The notes under the pieces were generated by a model. That model was not told the DNA's origin and searched no databases. It saw only the letters and a list, made by a program, of their open reading frames with translations. Positions 42,436 through 52,789 of a stretch of 64,000 nucleotides of DNA are shown piece by piece. The position numbers were made by a program, and so were the translations under genes. How positions within the stretch are numbered: position 1 is the stretch's first letter; every line of letters starts with the position of its first letter. Origin of the DNA: Limnohabitans lacus. Lineage in GTDB: Bacteria; Pseudomonadota; Gammaproteobacteria; Burkholderiales; Burkholderiaceae_C. The stretch is from assembly GCF_030053395.1 (NCBI RefSeq), contig NZ_JASGBH010000001.1:310001-374000 (forward strand). The letters are read 5' to 3'.

Positions 42436-43574
42436 GGTGATGTCCTTTCAGGAGTGGCGAGCGAGAAACGAGGCTGAAGCAGTCTGCCCCAGCCCGAGAA
42501 AAACAAGTATTTCAGGTCAATGTCCACATACCGTGCATCTCGGCTGTAGTGCAATTCGTGGGCCAGTTCGGTGCACATGCGCAGTGCTGATTGATGCAAT
42601 GCTTCATTGGCTTCGGCATGCGGGCGCTCAGGGGGAACTTCCAGCAATTGATTCAGCACCCAGCACAACGCTTGCAGCCTGCGCTTGGCAGCGGGGTCTT
42701 GGGTGGGCAGTGTGACGCGTAGCGCCCAAGCCATGACGGTGCTGTCACCGGTGGTTTGCAGGTCCTCTACGGTCACATAGGCGGCACGGCGGGCATACAA
42801 ACCATCGATCAGCTGTTGCGCGGCTTGTTTGGGCAGTGGGCCATCGCTATGGCCCAAGGCGCGTGGCTGCTGCGCCGTGCTGGCGGCTAACCAAGCACGG
42901 GCTTCTTCGTGTGCCAGCCAGGGCAGCATCTCGCTGGTCAGGCACAGGGTCAGCGTGTTTGCGTCATGGTCGATGCAGCTTGCGCTGGCCCATTGGGCCA
43001 GGGTTTGGTGGATGCAGGCTTGCGCTTGCGGGTTGTCAATGGGCAGTTCGACTTGCAAGAACGCTGTCAAGGCGTTGTCTTCGTCCATCAGGTGCGTTTC
43101 GTCCAGCATCACCTGGGTCGCACCTGCGGCATAGATGGATTCGATCCACCGCCGCGCCTGTTCGCTGCTGCCCGTGTAGTCGTACCAGATGGGCCAGCGT
43201 GCGGGGTGTTTGGCCCCGGGCTGCAGGGCGGCCAATGCCTCTGGCAGTCCTTGCCGTCGTTTGTTGGGTTGCCGTGGGGGACGGGCTTTTGCCAATTTTT
43301 CTATCTGCGCCACTGCCGCCAGCATGCGAGGGCGTGCGGCGCTGTTGGCGGTGTGAATGTGAATCACCGGCAGCTCAAAGCAGTGGCGGGTCACAGTGCC
43401 CTCTAGCCAAACCAACACGTCATAGCCCGTGCCAACGGTGTCGTCGCCCAAGTCGTGGTCCAAGCTGATTTCGGTGACCTGCTCGGTTTGCAGTGCGGTA
43501 ATCACTTCGTGCGGCCAGCGCATCAAGGTCCAGCCATTGGGGGCGGGGCGAGTGTCATCAAGGAAGATTTTCAT
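42432..43574 (-). CDS. cREC-domain protein with an internally duplicated module
   Basis: A 380-residue protein. Residues 1-90 match the cyclic-phosphate-processing receiver (cREC) domain: MKIFLDDTRPAPNGW, SLDHDLGDDTVGTGYDVL and IHIHTANSAARPRM, with acidic residues as in phosphoacceptor or metal sites. Families of this domain are predicted to act on cyclic phosphates at RNA ends. A basic linker follows (residues 95-108). Residues 136-197 and 246-310 then look like a duplicated domain of about 63 residues (compare SIYAAGATQVMLDE with GLYARRAAYVTVED). The C-terminus has HELHYSRDARYVDIDLK. It overlaps both neighbours by four bases. Confidence 0.7.
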   Translation of the reverse strand: MKIFLDDTRPAPNGWTLMRWPHEVITALQTEQVTEISLDHDLGDDTVGTGYDVLVWLEGTVTRHCFELPVIHIHTANSAARPRMLAAVAQIEKLAKARPPRQPNKRRQGLPEALAALQPGAKHPARWPIWYDYTGSSEQARRWIESIYAAGATQVMLDETHLMDEDNALTAFLQVELPIDNPQAQACIHQTLAQWASASCIDHDANTLTLCLTSEMLPWLAHEEARAWLAASTAQQPRALGHSDGPLPKQAAQQLIDGLYARRAAYVTVEDLQTTGDSTVMAWALRVTLPTQDPAAKRRLQALCWVLNQLLEVPPERPHAEANEALHQSALRMCTELAHELHYSRDARYVDIDLKYLFFSGWGRLLQPRFSLATPERTSP

Positions 43575-43966
43575 GGTGTATCCATGGCGTCAAAGGTAGA
43601 TGGATGTGGCAAGGTGCCCTGTGCGTGCAGGGCGCATAAAGTTCGGCACCCACTGGCGCCCACCCGCAGTTGGGCGTCTTGCCCGCACAGTTCGCAAACA
43701 CTGCGCGAGGCCGTGAGGGCCTGTGCGGCCAAAAGCGCTATCGCGGTCCGCTGCGGCTCAGACATGCCTGAGGTGTCGATGTGGATGCGCAAGCTGCCCA
43801 GTTTTTGCTTGATTTGCAGCACACGGGGTTGCTGCAAGTTCAGGCCCGCTTTTGCCATTTGGGCCAAGCAGTGCACGACCAGCGGCAACCAGCCTGCGTT
43901 GTGCTGCAGTGGTGGCAGGGCGGGGAAGAGCTGGCGCAGTTCGGCCTCGGTCATGTTTGCCCACAT
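43571..43966 (-). CDS. Small protein with Cys-rich zinc-finger-like C-terminus
   Basis: A 131-residue protein. The pattern GWLPLVVHCLAQM (residue 24 on), VLQIKQKLGSLRIHID and CELCGQDAQLRVGASGCRT then LCALH fits a recurring small bacterial and phage domain of unknown function, in which a QIKEKFGGLRFY-like strand precedes a CxxC...CxxxC zinc site. The exact name is not known to me. Two starts are possible: 43966 (used) and 43954, which overlaps the exonuclease stop as ATGA. The 3' end overlaps the cREC gene. Nucleic-acid binding is a guess from the Cys pairs. Confidence 0.65.
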   Translation of the reverse strand: MWANMTEAELRQLFPALPPLQHNAGWLPLVVHCLAQMAKAGLNLQQPRVLQIKQKLGSLRIHIDTSGMSEPQRTAIALLAAQALTASRSVCELCGQDAQLRVGASGCRTLCALHAQGTLPHPSTFDAMDTP

Positions 43967-44790
43967 GGTGCATCCCCCCCAAAGGCGTTGATGTGGATGA
44001 GCCTGCACTGGGAGGCGGGCATGCTGCTGAGCGCTACGTCCAAGGCGCATACACGGTAGCTGTAGCGCTGTGGCGTGTGCTGGTGAGGGTTGGCTTTTGC
44101 AGTGGCGGCGTAATGCAGCACCAGCGTGACCTCCATTCGGGCATCGGTGGGCAGGCAGCCGGTCAAATGGGTCAACCAGTCGCCGTGGTGGGTCAGCGGG
44201 CAGGGTGCTTTGGGGTGGTTCAGCTTGGCCAGCAGTTCACGTTCGGCGGCTTGTTTGTGCAGTCGTTGATACACCTCGGCCAGCAGCTGCGCGTCCAGCA
44301 GTGCGCCATGAAAGTGACGCGCTGACCGGTCCACCCCAAAACGCGCACACAAAGCATCCAAGCTGTTGCGCTGGTTGGGAAAGTTTTTGCGGGCGATGGC
44401 CAGGGTGTCCACCACGCCAGCGATTTGTTTTTGCAGCGCAGGGCGTTTCAGGTGCAGGAGTTCGGCGTTCAAAAAGCCCAGGTCAAAAGGGGCGTTGTGG
44501 ATCACGAGTGTGGCCCCTGCCACAAAAGCCAAGATGTCGTCGGCCAGTTCGGCAAAAGTGGGCTTGTCTTGCAAAAACGCGTCGGTGATGCCGTGAACTT
44601 GTGTGGCCTCTGGGTGGCAACGGCGCTGGGGGTTGATGTAATGGTGCAGAGTGCGGCCCGTGGGCTTGAAGTCAATCAACTCCAAGCAGGCAATTTCGAT
44701 GATCCGTTCGCCATGTTTGGCCGATAGGCCGGTGGTTTCCGTGTCCAAAACGATTTGACGAAGGGGTGTGTGGGCTGGCTGGTGTGTCAT
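43951..44790 (-). CDS. DnaQ/epsilon-like DEDDh 3'-5' exonuclease with C-terminal extension
   Basis: A 279-residue protein. Residues 10-177 match DNA polymerase III epsilon closely. The DEDDh residues are D16 and E18 (LDTETTGLS), D103 (HNAPFDLGFLNAEL), H161 and D166 (FHGALLDAQLL), at the spacing of E. coli DnaQ (12, 14, 103, 162, 167). Residues 178-279 form an extension absent from E. coli epsilon; it includes THHGDWLTHLTGCLPT and YSYRVCALDVALSSMPA. It is either the main epsilon subunit or a paralogue. The usual epsilon neighbour rnhA is absent. It leads the accessory operon; its end overlaps the next gene. It is divergent from alaS. Confidence 0.85.
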   Translation of the reverse strand: MTHQPAHTPLRQIVLDTETTGLSAKHGERIIEIACLELIDFKPTGRTLHHYINPQRRCHPEATQVHGITDAFLQDKPTFAELADDILAFVAGATLVIHNAPFDLGFLNAELLHLKRPALQKQIAGVVDTLAIARKNFPNQRNSLDALCARFGVDRSARHFHGALLDAQLLAEVYQRLHKQAAERELLAKLNHPKAPCPLTHHGDWLTHLTGCLPTDARMEVTLVLHYAATAKANPHQHTPQRYSYRVCALDVALSSMPASQCRLIHINAFGGDAPCGQT

Positions 44791-44811
44791 GTTTTGGAGT
44801 GTGAAGCCGAT

Positions 44812-44832
44812 ATGCGACGTATGTTGTCGCAT
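44812..44832. promoter_or_regulatory. Perfect inverted repeat upstream of the epsilon-like gene
   Basis: ATGCGAC-GTATGTT-GTCGCAT, 7-bp arms and 7-bp spacer, 21 bases upstream of the epsilon-like ATG at 44790. It lies in the divergent region shared with alaS. No adjacent regulator is known. Confidence 0.45.
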
Positions 44833-44885
44833 GTGAACCGCAGAAGCTGACGCCGGCTTCATACCAGAGCCTAAGGCCCCAAACT

Positions 44886-44891
44886 TATAAT
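44886..44891 (+). promoter_or_regulatory. Consensus -10 box for alaS
   Basis: TATAAT at 44886-44891, 29 bases upstream of the alaS ATG at 44921. No clean -35 box was seen at the ideal spacing. Confidence 0.45.
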
Positions 44892-44920
44892 GACCGGCTG
44901 CATCTAAAGCAAAGAACACC

Positions 44921-47644
<2,724 letters not shown>

Positions 47645-47659
47645 ACGTCACCTTCACCG

Positions 47660-47694
47660 AAAGGCGCACCTGCTTGAGCGGGCGCGCCTTTTTT
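47660..47694 (+). terminator. Intrinsic terminator after alaS
   Basis: 8-bp outer stem AAAGGCGC / GCGCCTTT with an internal partly paired 16-base loop, followed by T6 at 47689-47694. Confidence 0.75.
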
Positions 47695-47723
47695 CTTGAA
47701 CCATTGAAACCATCCGCTAGACC

Positions 47724-48248
47724 ATGAACCCCTCGTTCGTGAACTTGGCCCGAAGAGGCTTTTTGGCGGCGGTGTTCACGCTGGTGCCCCTGTGCGCTGT
47801 GGCCCAGTTCGACAAACAAGCCTGGCCTGCCAAGACACCGACGCCGGTCTTGAACCTGCAAGACCTGCAAGGCCACACATGGACGACGGCCGCTTTGAAA
47901 GGCCGTGTGGTGGTGCTCAATTTTTGGGCCACTTGGTGCGCGCCTTGCAAAGAGGAAATGCCCACCTTGCAAGATTTGCACGATTCGCCTCAGGCGCCGG
48001 TGGTGATCGCCGTCAACGTCAAAGAGCCCAAAAGCCGCGTGCAGACTTTTTTGAACCAACGCCAGTTGAGCTTGCCGGTGGTGCTCGATGAGCGGGGCGA
48101 TTTGGCCCGGCAGTGGGGCGTGCGCGTGTACCCCACCACGGTGCTGATCGCGCCCGATGGTCAGGCCCGTTGGCGGGTGTTGGGCGATCTGGACTGGGAC
48201 GGCTTGCAGGCCGAGGCCTGGATCAAGGACTTGCAGCGCCTGCGCTGA
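47724..48248 (+). CDS. TlpA/ResA-type periplasmic thioredoxin
   Basis: A 174-residue exported thioredoxin-fold protein. The signal is about residues 1-28, ending in CAVAQ. The active site is NFWATWCAPCKEEMPTL near residue 66, and the cis-proline is in RVYPTTVLIAPDG. These proteins reduce disulfides in the periplasm, often in cytochrome c or copper-protein maturation. No such genes are adjacent. It follows alaS after a terminator, so it probably has its own promoter. Confidence 0.92.
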   Translation: MNPSFVNLARRGFLAAVFTLVPLCAVAQFDKQAWPAKTPTPVLNLQDLQGHTWTTAALKGRVVVLNFWATWCAPCKEEMPTLQDLHDSPQAPVVIAVNVKEPKSRVQTFLNQRQLSLPVVLDERGDLARQWGVRVYPTTVLIAPDGQARWRVLGDLDWDGLQAEAWIKDLQRLR

Positions 48249-48406
48249 AACGCCCTGAGCAGCCTCAGCGGGACGCATCAAGGATAATCGCCGCAGCTGT
48301 GCGCGCTGTGCGCCAGCTGACCTGCTTTCGGGGCATTGGCGTTCCACCTCCACAGGTGGCGCCTCGTGTGTGCCGACAGGTCTTGCCCCCACACCGGAGT
48401 TTCTTC

Positions 48407-49516
48407 ATGACGACCGCTCGCCGTTCCTTGCTCAAAGGCGGTGCCGCCTTGGGCGCGCTTTTCGCGACCCCCACTTGGCTGCACGCCCAAACCCCCGACG
48501 CACAACGACGCTTTGCGCCCGAAGTTGGCACTTGGCGCACCTTTGACGTGACCACCCGCGTGGAGATCGCCGAGCCCCAAGGCGCCACCCGCATTTGGTT
48601 GCCCGTGCCCAGCGTGGACAGTGCTTGGCAACAGTCCTTGGACACCCGCATCAGCAGCAATGGCCAGGCCCGCATGGCCAGCGATGGCCAAGAAGGCACC
48701 CGTTTCGTGTCCGCTGAATTCGCCCCTGGCGTGCGCCCCGTGATCGAGATCACCAGCCGCGTGCAAACCCAAAACCGCGCCGCTGAGCTCAGCGCCCGCA
48801 ACACCGCACCCGAAGCGGCCGACACACTGCGCTACTTTACCCGTGCCACGCAGATGCTGCCGCTCGATGGCATCGTGCGCACCACCGCCTTGAAAGCCAC
48901 CCAAGGCGCCAAAACCGACGAACAAAAAGCCCGCGCCATTTACGACTGGGTGGTGCGCAACGCTTACCGCGAGCCCAAGGTGCGCGGTTGCGGCGAAGGC
49001 GACATCAAGACCATGCTGGAGACCGGCAACCTGGGCGGCAAATGCGCCGACCTGAACGCCTTGTTTGTGGGCCTGTGCCGCGCGGTGGGTCTGCCCGCCC
49101 GCGATGTGTACGGACTGCGATTGGTGCCTTCGGCTTTTGGCTACAAAGAGCTCTCGGGCAACCCGGCCAGTCTCAAAGGCGCACAGCACTGCCGCGCCGA
49201 GGTGTACTTGCAAGCCCACGGCTGGGTGGCCGCCGATCCGGCCGATGTGGCCAAGGTCATGCGCCTGGAAACCGCGCAGTGGCTCAAGACCACCGACCAC
49301 CCCGTGGTGGCGCCTGTGTACAAGCACTTGTTGGGCGGCTGGGAAGGCAACTGGTTGGCTTGGAACACCGCGCACGATCTGCGCCTGCCTGGCTCCAAAG
49401 GCGACAAGCTCAACTTCTTGATGTACCCGATTGCTGAAACCGAGGAGGGCCGCTTGGACTCTTACGCACCCGATGCCTTCAAGTACACGATCACGGCCTC
49501 TGAAGTGAAGGCCTGA
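48407..49516 (+). CDS. Exported transglutaminase-like cysteine protease-fold protein
   Basis: A 369-residue protein with a Tat-like signal (RRSLLKGGAALGALFATPTWLHAQ) and a C-terminal transglutaminase-like domain. The Cys-His-Asp triad is visible: GNLGGKCADLNALFVGLCRA near residue 211, then HCRAEVYLQAHGWVAADPADV near residue 262. The N-terminal half, with VEIAEPQGATRIWLPVPSVD, is a beta-domain typical of transglutaminase-like proteins. It may act as a peptidase or amide hydrolase in the periplasm. The ATG at 48407 is preferred, with CCGGAG upstream, over an earlier in-frame stretch overlapping TlpA. A strong terminator follows. Confidence 0.87.
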   Translation: MTTARRSLLKGGAALGALFATPTWLHAQTPDAQRRFAPEVGTWRTFDVTTRVEIAEPQGATRIWLPVPSVDSAWQQSLDTRISSNGQARMASDGQEGTRFVSAEFAPGVRPVIEITSRVQTQNRAAELSARNTAPEAADTLRYFTRATQMLPLDGIVRTTALKATQGAKTDEQKARAIYDWVVRNAYREPKVRGCGEGDIKTMLETGNLGGKCADLNALFVGLCRAVGLPARDVYGLRLVPSAFGYKELSGNPASLKGAQHCRAEVYLQAHGWVAADPADVAKVMRLETAQWLKTTDHPVVAPVYKHLLGGWEGNWLAWNTAHDLRLPGSKGDKLNFLMYPIAETEEGRLDSYAPDAFKYTITASEVKA

Positions 49517-49536
49517 TGGCTGCTTGAGGCCCATAG

Positions 49537-49573
49537 AAAAAGCCCCTGCATGGTTGGCGTGCAGGGGCTTTTT
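49537..49573. terminator. Strong bidirectional terminator between transglutaminase and SDR genes
   Basis: Perfect 14-bp stem (49537-49550 with 49560-49573) with a 9-base loop and A/T runs on both sides, between convergent genes. Confidence 0.88.
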
Positions 49574-49585
49574 GCTGGCACTTCT

Positions 49586-50380
49586 TCAGACTTTGATGGC
49601 TTTGCTCATCATTATCTTGAACATGCGGCCTGCCATTCCTCGGGACATGAGGCGGCTCATCATGAACGCCATCATTTTGTTGCGCGCGCCGGGCACGGCA
49701 TCGAGCTGGCGGCCCAAGGCGTTCAGGCCACAACGGGCCACGTCTTGCGGGCTCATGATGCTCATGCCCATGGACGCAAAGTCGATGCCGGTGGCTTTGG
49801 CCATGGGGGTGTCGGTAGGGCCTGGCGAGAGCACCGAGACATCCACGCCTTGGTCTTTCATCTCAAAGTGCAGGCCCGCTGCCAAGCCCATGATGTAGGA
49901 CTTGGTGGCCCCGTACTGCGCCATATAGGGTTGCGGCATCCAACCGGAGAGGCTGGATACAAACAGGATGGCCCCGCGCTGGCGTTGTGACATGCCTTGG
50001 CCAAAGTGCCGTGCCAGCCGCATGGGGGTGATGACGTTCATTTGCACCATCTGCTGGTGACGCTCGGCAGAAGACGCCACAAAAAGCCCCAGGGTTTCGA
50101 TGGCCGCGCAGGGAACCAGCACATCGATGGTCAGATCTTGTGTGGCCGCCATCACCTGGTCCAGTCCGTCTGCGGTCATCAAATCTGCAGACACGGTGCG
50201 CACCTGCACGCCCGTGCTCTCTTGCAAGGCTTTGGCGTGTGCCTTCAGTGCGTTTTCGTCGCGGGCTACCATCACCACATTCAGGCCATCTTGGGCCAGT
50301 TGCTGCACGATGGCGGCTCCAATGCCGGATGTGCCGCCAGTGACCAAGGCCCATTGGCCATAACGCTTCAAGCTGTTCAT
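49586..50380 (-). CDS. Short-chain dehydrogenase/reductase
   Basis: A 264-residue classical SDR. The cofactor motif VTGGTSGIGAAIVQQLA is near residue 14, and the catalytic YGATKSY near residue 159, with the serine in ILFVSSLSGWM. A C-terminal Met/Lys-rich tail (MAGRMFKIMMSKAIKV) may associate with the membrane. The divergent TetR gene lies 64 bases away with a perfect palindrome between, so the SDR is probably its target. Substrate unknown. Confidence 0.9.
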   Translation of the reverse strand: MNSLKRYGQWALVTGGTSGIGAAIVQQLAQDGLNVVMVARDENALKAHAKALQESTGVQVRTVSADLMTADGLDQVMAATQDLTIDVLVPCAAIETLGLFVASSAERHQQMVQMNVITPMRLARHFGQGMSQRQRGAILFVSSLSGWMPQPYMAQYGATKSYIMGLAAGLHFEMKDQGVDVSVLSPGPTDTPMAKATGIDFASMGMSIMSPQDVARCGLNALGRQLDAVPGARNKMMAFMMSRLMSRGMAGRMFKIMMSKAIKV

Positions 50381-50393
50381 GAAAACTCCTTTT

Positions 50394-50413
50394 TTCTAAC
50401 CGATCAGTTAGAA
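50394..50413. promoter_or_regulatory. Perfect palindrome in the SDR/TetR promoter (candidate operator)
   Basis: TTCTAAC-CGATCA-GTTAGAA, 7-bp arms and 6-bp spacer, lies between the divergent starts. The TAACCGATCAGTTA core is typical of TetR-family operators. A TATAAT at 50416-50421 on the plus strand lies right next to it, so binding would block the tetR promoter. Confidence 0.65.
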
Positions 50414-50444
50414 ATTATAATCACAAAGAACACACCAAGAAAAA

Positions 50445-51038
50445 ATGGGACGCCATAAGAATTACGACCGCAGCACGATTGCCCAAAAAGCCATGGAGGT
50501 TTTTTGGCGTGATGGCTTTCATGGCACGTCCACACAAGCTTTGGTGGACGCCATGGGGGTGAACCGTTTCAGTGTGTATGCCGAATTCGGCAACAAGCAA
50601 AACCTGTACGAAGCAGCGTTAGCGGCTTATGACCAGGATGTGGTGACCAACCATTTCCAGGCCCTGGAGTCTGATCGTGCCGGTTTGTCAGATGTGGAGG
50701 CCATGCTGTTGGGTTTTGCTGGTGCCGCAGGGCAGCCGGGCTCTGAGCTGGGCTGCTTCATGTGCAATTGCGCCACCGAGCGTGCGCCCTATGACTCAGG
50801 CAGCCAACAATTTGTGCATCAGCACGTCGAGCGCATCAGCGCGGCCCTGTCAAACGCATTGGCCAATGCGCAACAGGCGCAGCACATACGTGCCGATGTC
50901 GATGTGAAGCAGCAAGGCCAATTCTTGGCGACTTTGATTTTGGGGGTGTTTGTGCTGCTGCGGGCGCAAGTCTCGGCCCCGGTTGTTCAGGCCACCGCAC
51001 AGACGGCGCTGCAACATTTGCATCAGCTGCAGGCCTGA
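50445..51038 (+). CDS. TetR/AcrR family regulator
   Basis: A 197-residue TetR protein. The DNA-binding domain includes AQKAMEVFWRDGFHGTSTQALVDAMGVNRFSVYAEF (split; residues 13-48), with the helix-turn-helix at residues 29-48. The C-terminal domain has ELGCFMCNCATERA, which contains two cysteines that could sense redox or electrophiles. It lies next to a divergent SDR and a perfect operator-like palindrome, so autoregulation and control of the SDR is likely. Confidence 0.93.
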   Translation: MGRHKNYDRSTIAQKAMEVFWRDGFHGTSTQALVDAMGVNRFSVYAEFGNKQNLYEAALAAYDQDVVTNHFQALESDRAGLSDVEAMLLGFAGAAGQPGSELGCFMCNCATERAPYDSGSQQFVHQHVERISAALSNALANAQQAQHIRADVDVKQQGQFLATLILGVFVLLRAQVSAPVVQATAQTALQHLHQLQA

Positions 51039-51048
51039 AGTCGCAAAT

Positions 51049-51981
51049 TCACACGGCGTTGCTGTACGGCACACTCAGTGACCATTGGCTGGTCCAGTGG
51101 CGCTGTACGCCTGTGACGGGGTCCACAAATTCCACCGCATAGGCCAGCAGTTGCAGCGGCTGGCTGAAGTCCTCGGCTTCATCGGGGCCACGCAGCACAT
51201 GCGGGTAGAACTGGTCACCCTCGATCGGGATGCCCAAGGCGTTCATGTGCACCCGCAATTGGTGGCGCTTGCCGGTCACTGGTTCGAGTTCGTACAGGGC
51301 ACGCTGCCCCTCAGGGTGCAACAAACGGATGCGGGTCTCGCTGTTGGGCTCGCCCGGCACTTCACACATTTTGAAAAACTGGGTTGGGTCTTCGGCCATG
51401 CGGCTGGTGTGGGTCAGCGGCAGCCCAAGTTTAGGGCGATGTGCGGCCACGGCCCGGTACACCTTGTGGATGGTTTTGTCGCGAAACAAAGCTTGGTAAG
51501 CATTACGGTCTTGTGGGCGTTTGCTCAGCAAAACCAGTCCGGCGGTCTCCCGGTCGATGCGGTGGATGGGCGTGAGTTCTTCACAAGCCGTCTGGCGTTT
51601 GAGCTGTACCAGCAGGCTTTGCTGCACATAGGGCCCCGAGGGGGTGACCGGCATGAAGTGGGGCTTGTCAGCCACCAACAGGTGGTCATCTTCAAAGACG
51701 ATGTGGGCGGTGAATGGCAACACCGCCTCGGCAGGCCGGTGGCGGTAGTAGTACAGCCGTTGGCTGTGCCGATAAGCTTGCTGGAGGCTCACCTTTTGGC
51801 CGTCTTCCAACAAGACCAAACCTTGTTCAATCCGCTCAGCCCATGTGCTGCGAGGCACATTGGGCAGCCGCTCGCAGAGAAAATCCAGCACCGTGCCCCA
51901 CGGACCGGGAGGCAGGGCAACACAGCTGGGGCTGACGCCATCGCGCATGCCAATGAGCGGGTTGCGGGGAGGGCGCGCCAT
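51049..51981 (-). CDS. RluA-family pseudouridine synthase
   Basis: A 310-residue pseudouridine synthase of the RluA group. The catalytic aspartate lies in PIHRIDRETAGLVLLSK near residue 142, and TGKRHQLRVHMNALG near residue 237 is the second signature. It should modify a uridine in 23S rRNA or tRNA; the exact target (for example tRNA U32 / 23S U746) cannot be fixed. It is convergent with the tetR gene, ending 11 bases from its stop, and lies 29 bases downstream of trmB on the same strand, perhaps making an RNA-modification pair. Confidence 0.9.
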   Translation of the reverse strand: MARPPRNPLIGMRDGVSPSCVALPPGPWGTVLDFLCERLPNVPRSTWAERIEQGLVLLEDGQKVSLQQAYRHSQRLYYYRHRPAEAVLPFTAHIVFEDDHLLVADKPHFMPVTPSGPYVQQSLLVQLKRQTACEELTPIHRIDRETAGLVLLSKRPQDRNAYQALFRDKTIHKVYRAVAAHRPKLGLPLTHTSRMAEDPTQFFKMCEVPGEPNSETRIRLLHPEGQRALYELEPVTGKRHQLRVHMNALGIPIEGDQFYPHVLRGPDEAEDFSQPLQLLAYAVEFVDPVTGVQRHWTSQWSLSVPYSNAV

Positions 51982-52010
51982 GGCCGCAGATTTTCAGAGG
52001 AGGCGGGGTG

Positions 52011-52733
52011 TCAGACCCGGCGAAACACCAGGTCCCACACACCATGGCCAAGTTGGATGCCACGATTTTCAAACTTGGTCAGAGGCCGGTAGTCGGGCTT
52101 GTTGGCGTAGCCACCTGCGCCGGGTTCGGCGGTGTTGGCCAAGAGGGGTTCGGCGCTGACCACGACCAACATCTGTTCGGCATAGGGCTGCCAGTCGGTG
52201 GCCAGGTGCAGGTAGCCGCCGGGCTTGATGTGCTGCGCCAAGCGTTGCACAAAAGGCGATTGGATCAGGCGGCGCTTGTGGTGGCGGCTTTTGTGCCAAG
52301 GGTCTGGAAAGAAGATGTGAACGCCGTCCAGGCTGTCCTTGCCCAGCATGTGGTCCATCACCTCGACAGCGTCGTGCTGCACGATGCGGATGTTGTCAAT
52401 ACTTTCTTCGCCGCAGCGCTTGAGCAGGGCACCCACACCGGGTTCGTGCACTTCGCAGCACAGGAAGTTGTCGTCAGGGCGCTCCTGCGCGATCTTGGCG
52501 GTGGCGTCACCCATGCCAAAACCGATTTCCAAAATCAGGGGGGCGCTGCGGCCAAAGGCGGCCTGCACATCCAGACGCTCGGCCTTGTAGGGCACCAGGA
52601 ACTGCGGCCCAAACTGATCAAAAGCCCGCACTTGGCCCGAGCCCATGCGGCCAGCGCGCAGCACATAGGTTTTGATGGTGCGCATGAAAGGGGCGTCGGC
52701 CTGTGCTTCTGGGGTAGGTTCGGGTGTGGTCAT
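52011..52733 (-). CDS. trmB: tRNA (guanine-N7-)-methyltransferase
   Basis: A 240-residue SAM-dependent enzyme that makes m7G46 in tRNA. Features are the SAM motif [17 protein letters not shown] near residue 66 and the [20 protein letters not shown] signature near residue 134, plus the C-terminal TKFENRG. The ATG at 52733 is used; an alternative TTG lies 24 bases upstream. It precedes the pseudouridine synthase on the same strand (29-base gap), a plausible RNA-modification cluster. The PIN toxin gene lies immediately upstream, transcribed in the same direction. Confidence 0.95.
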   Translation of the reverse strand: MTTPEPTPEAQADAPFMRTIKTYVLRAGRMGSGQVRAFDQFGPQFLVPYKAERLDVQAAFGRSAPLILEIGFGMGDATAKIAQERPDDNFLCCEVHEPGVGALLKRCGEESIDNIRIVQHDAVEVMDHMLGKDSLDGVHIFFPDPWHKSRHHKRRLIQSPFVQRLAQHIKPGGYLHLATDWQPYAEQMLVVVSAEPLLANTAEPGAGGYANKPDYRPLTKFENRGIQLGHGVWDLVFRRV

Positions 52734-52789
52734 GGAAGGGGCAAAGGTATTTCGCAAAACCTTGGATTATCGTGGTTCAGCTGCCTGAC

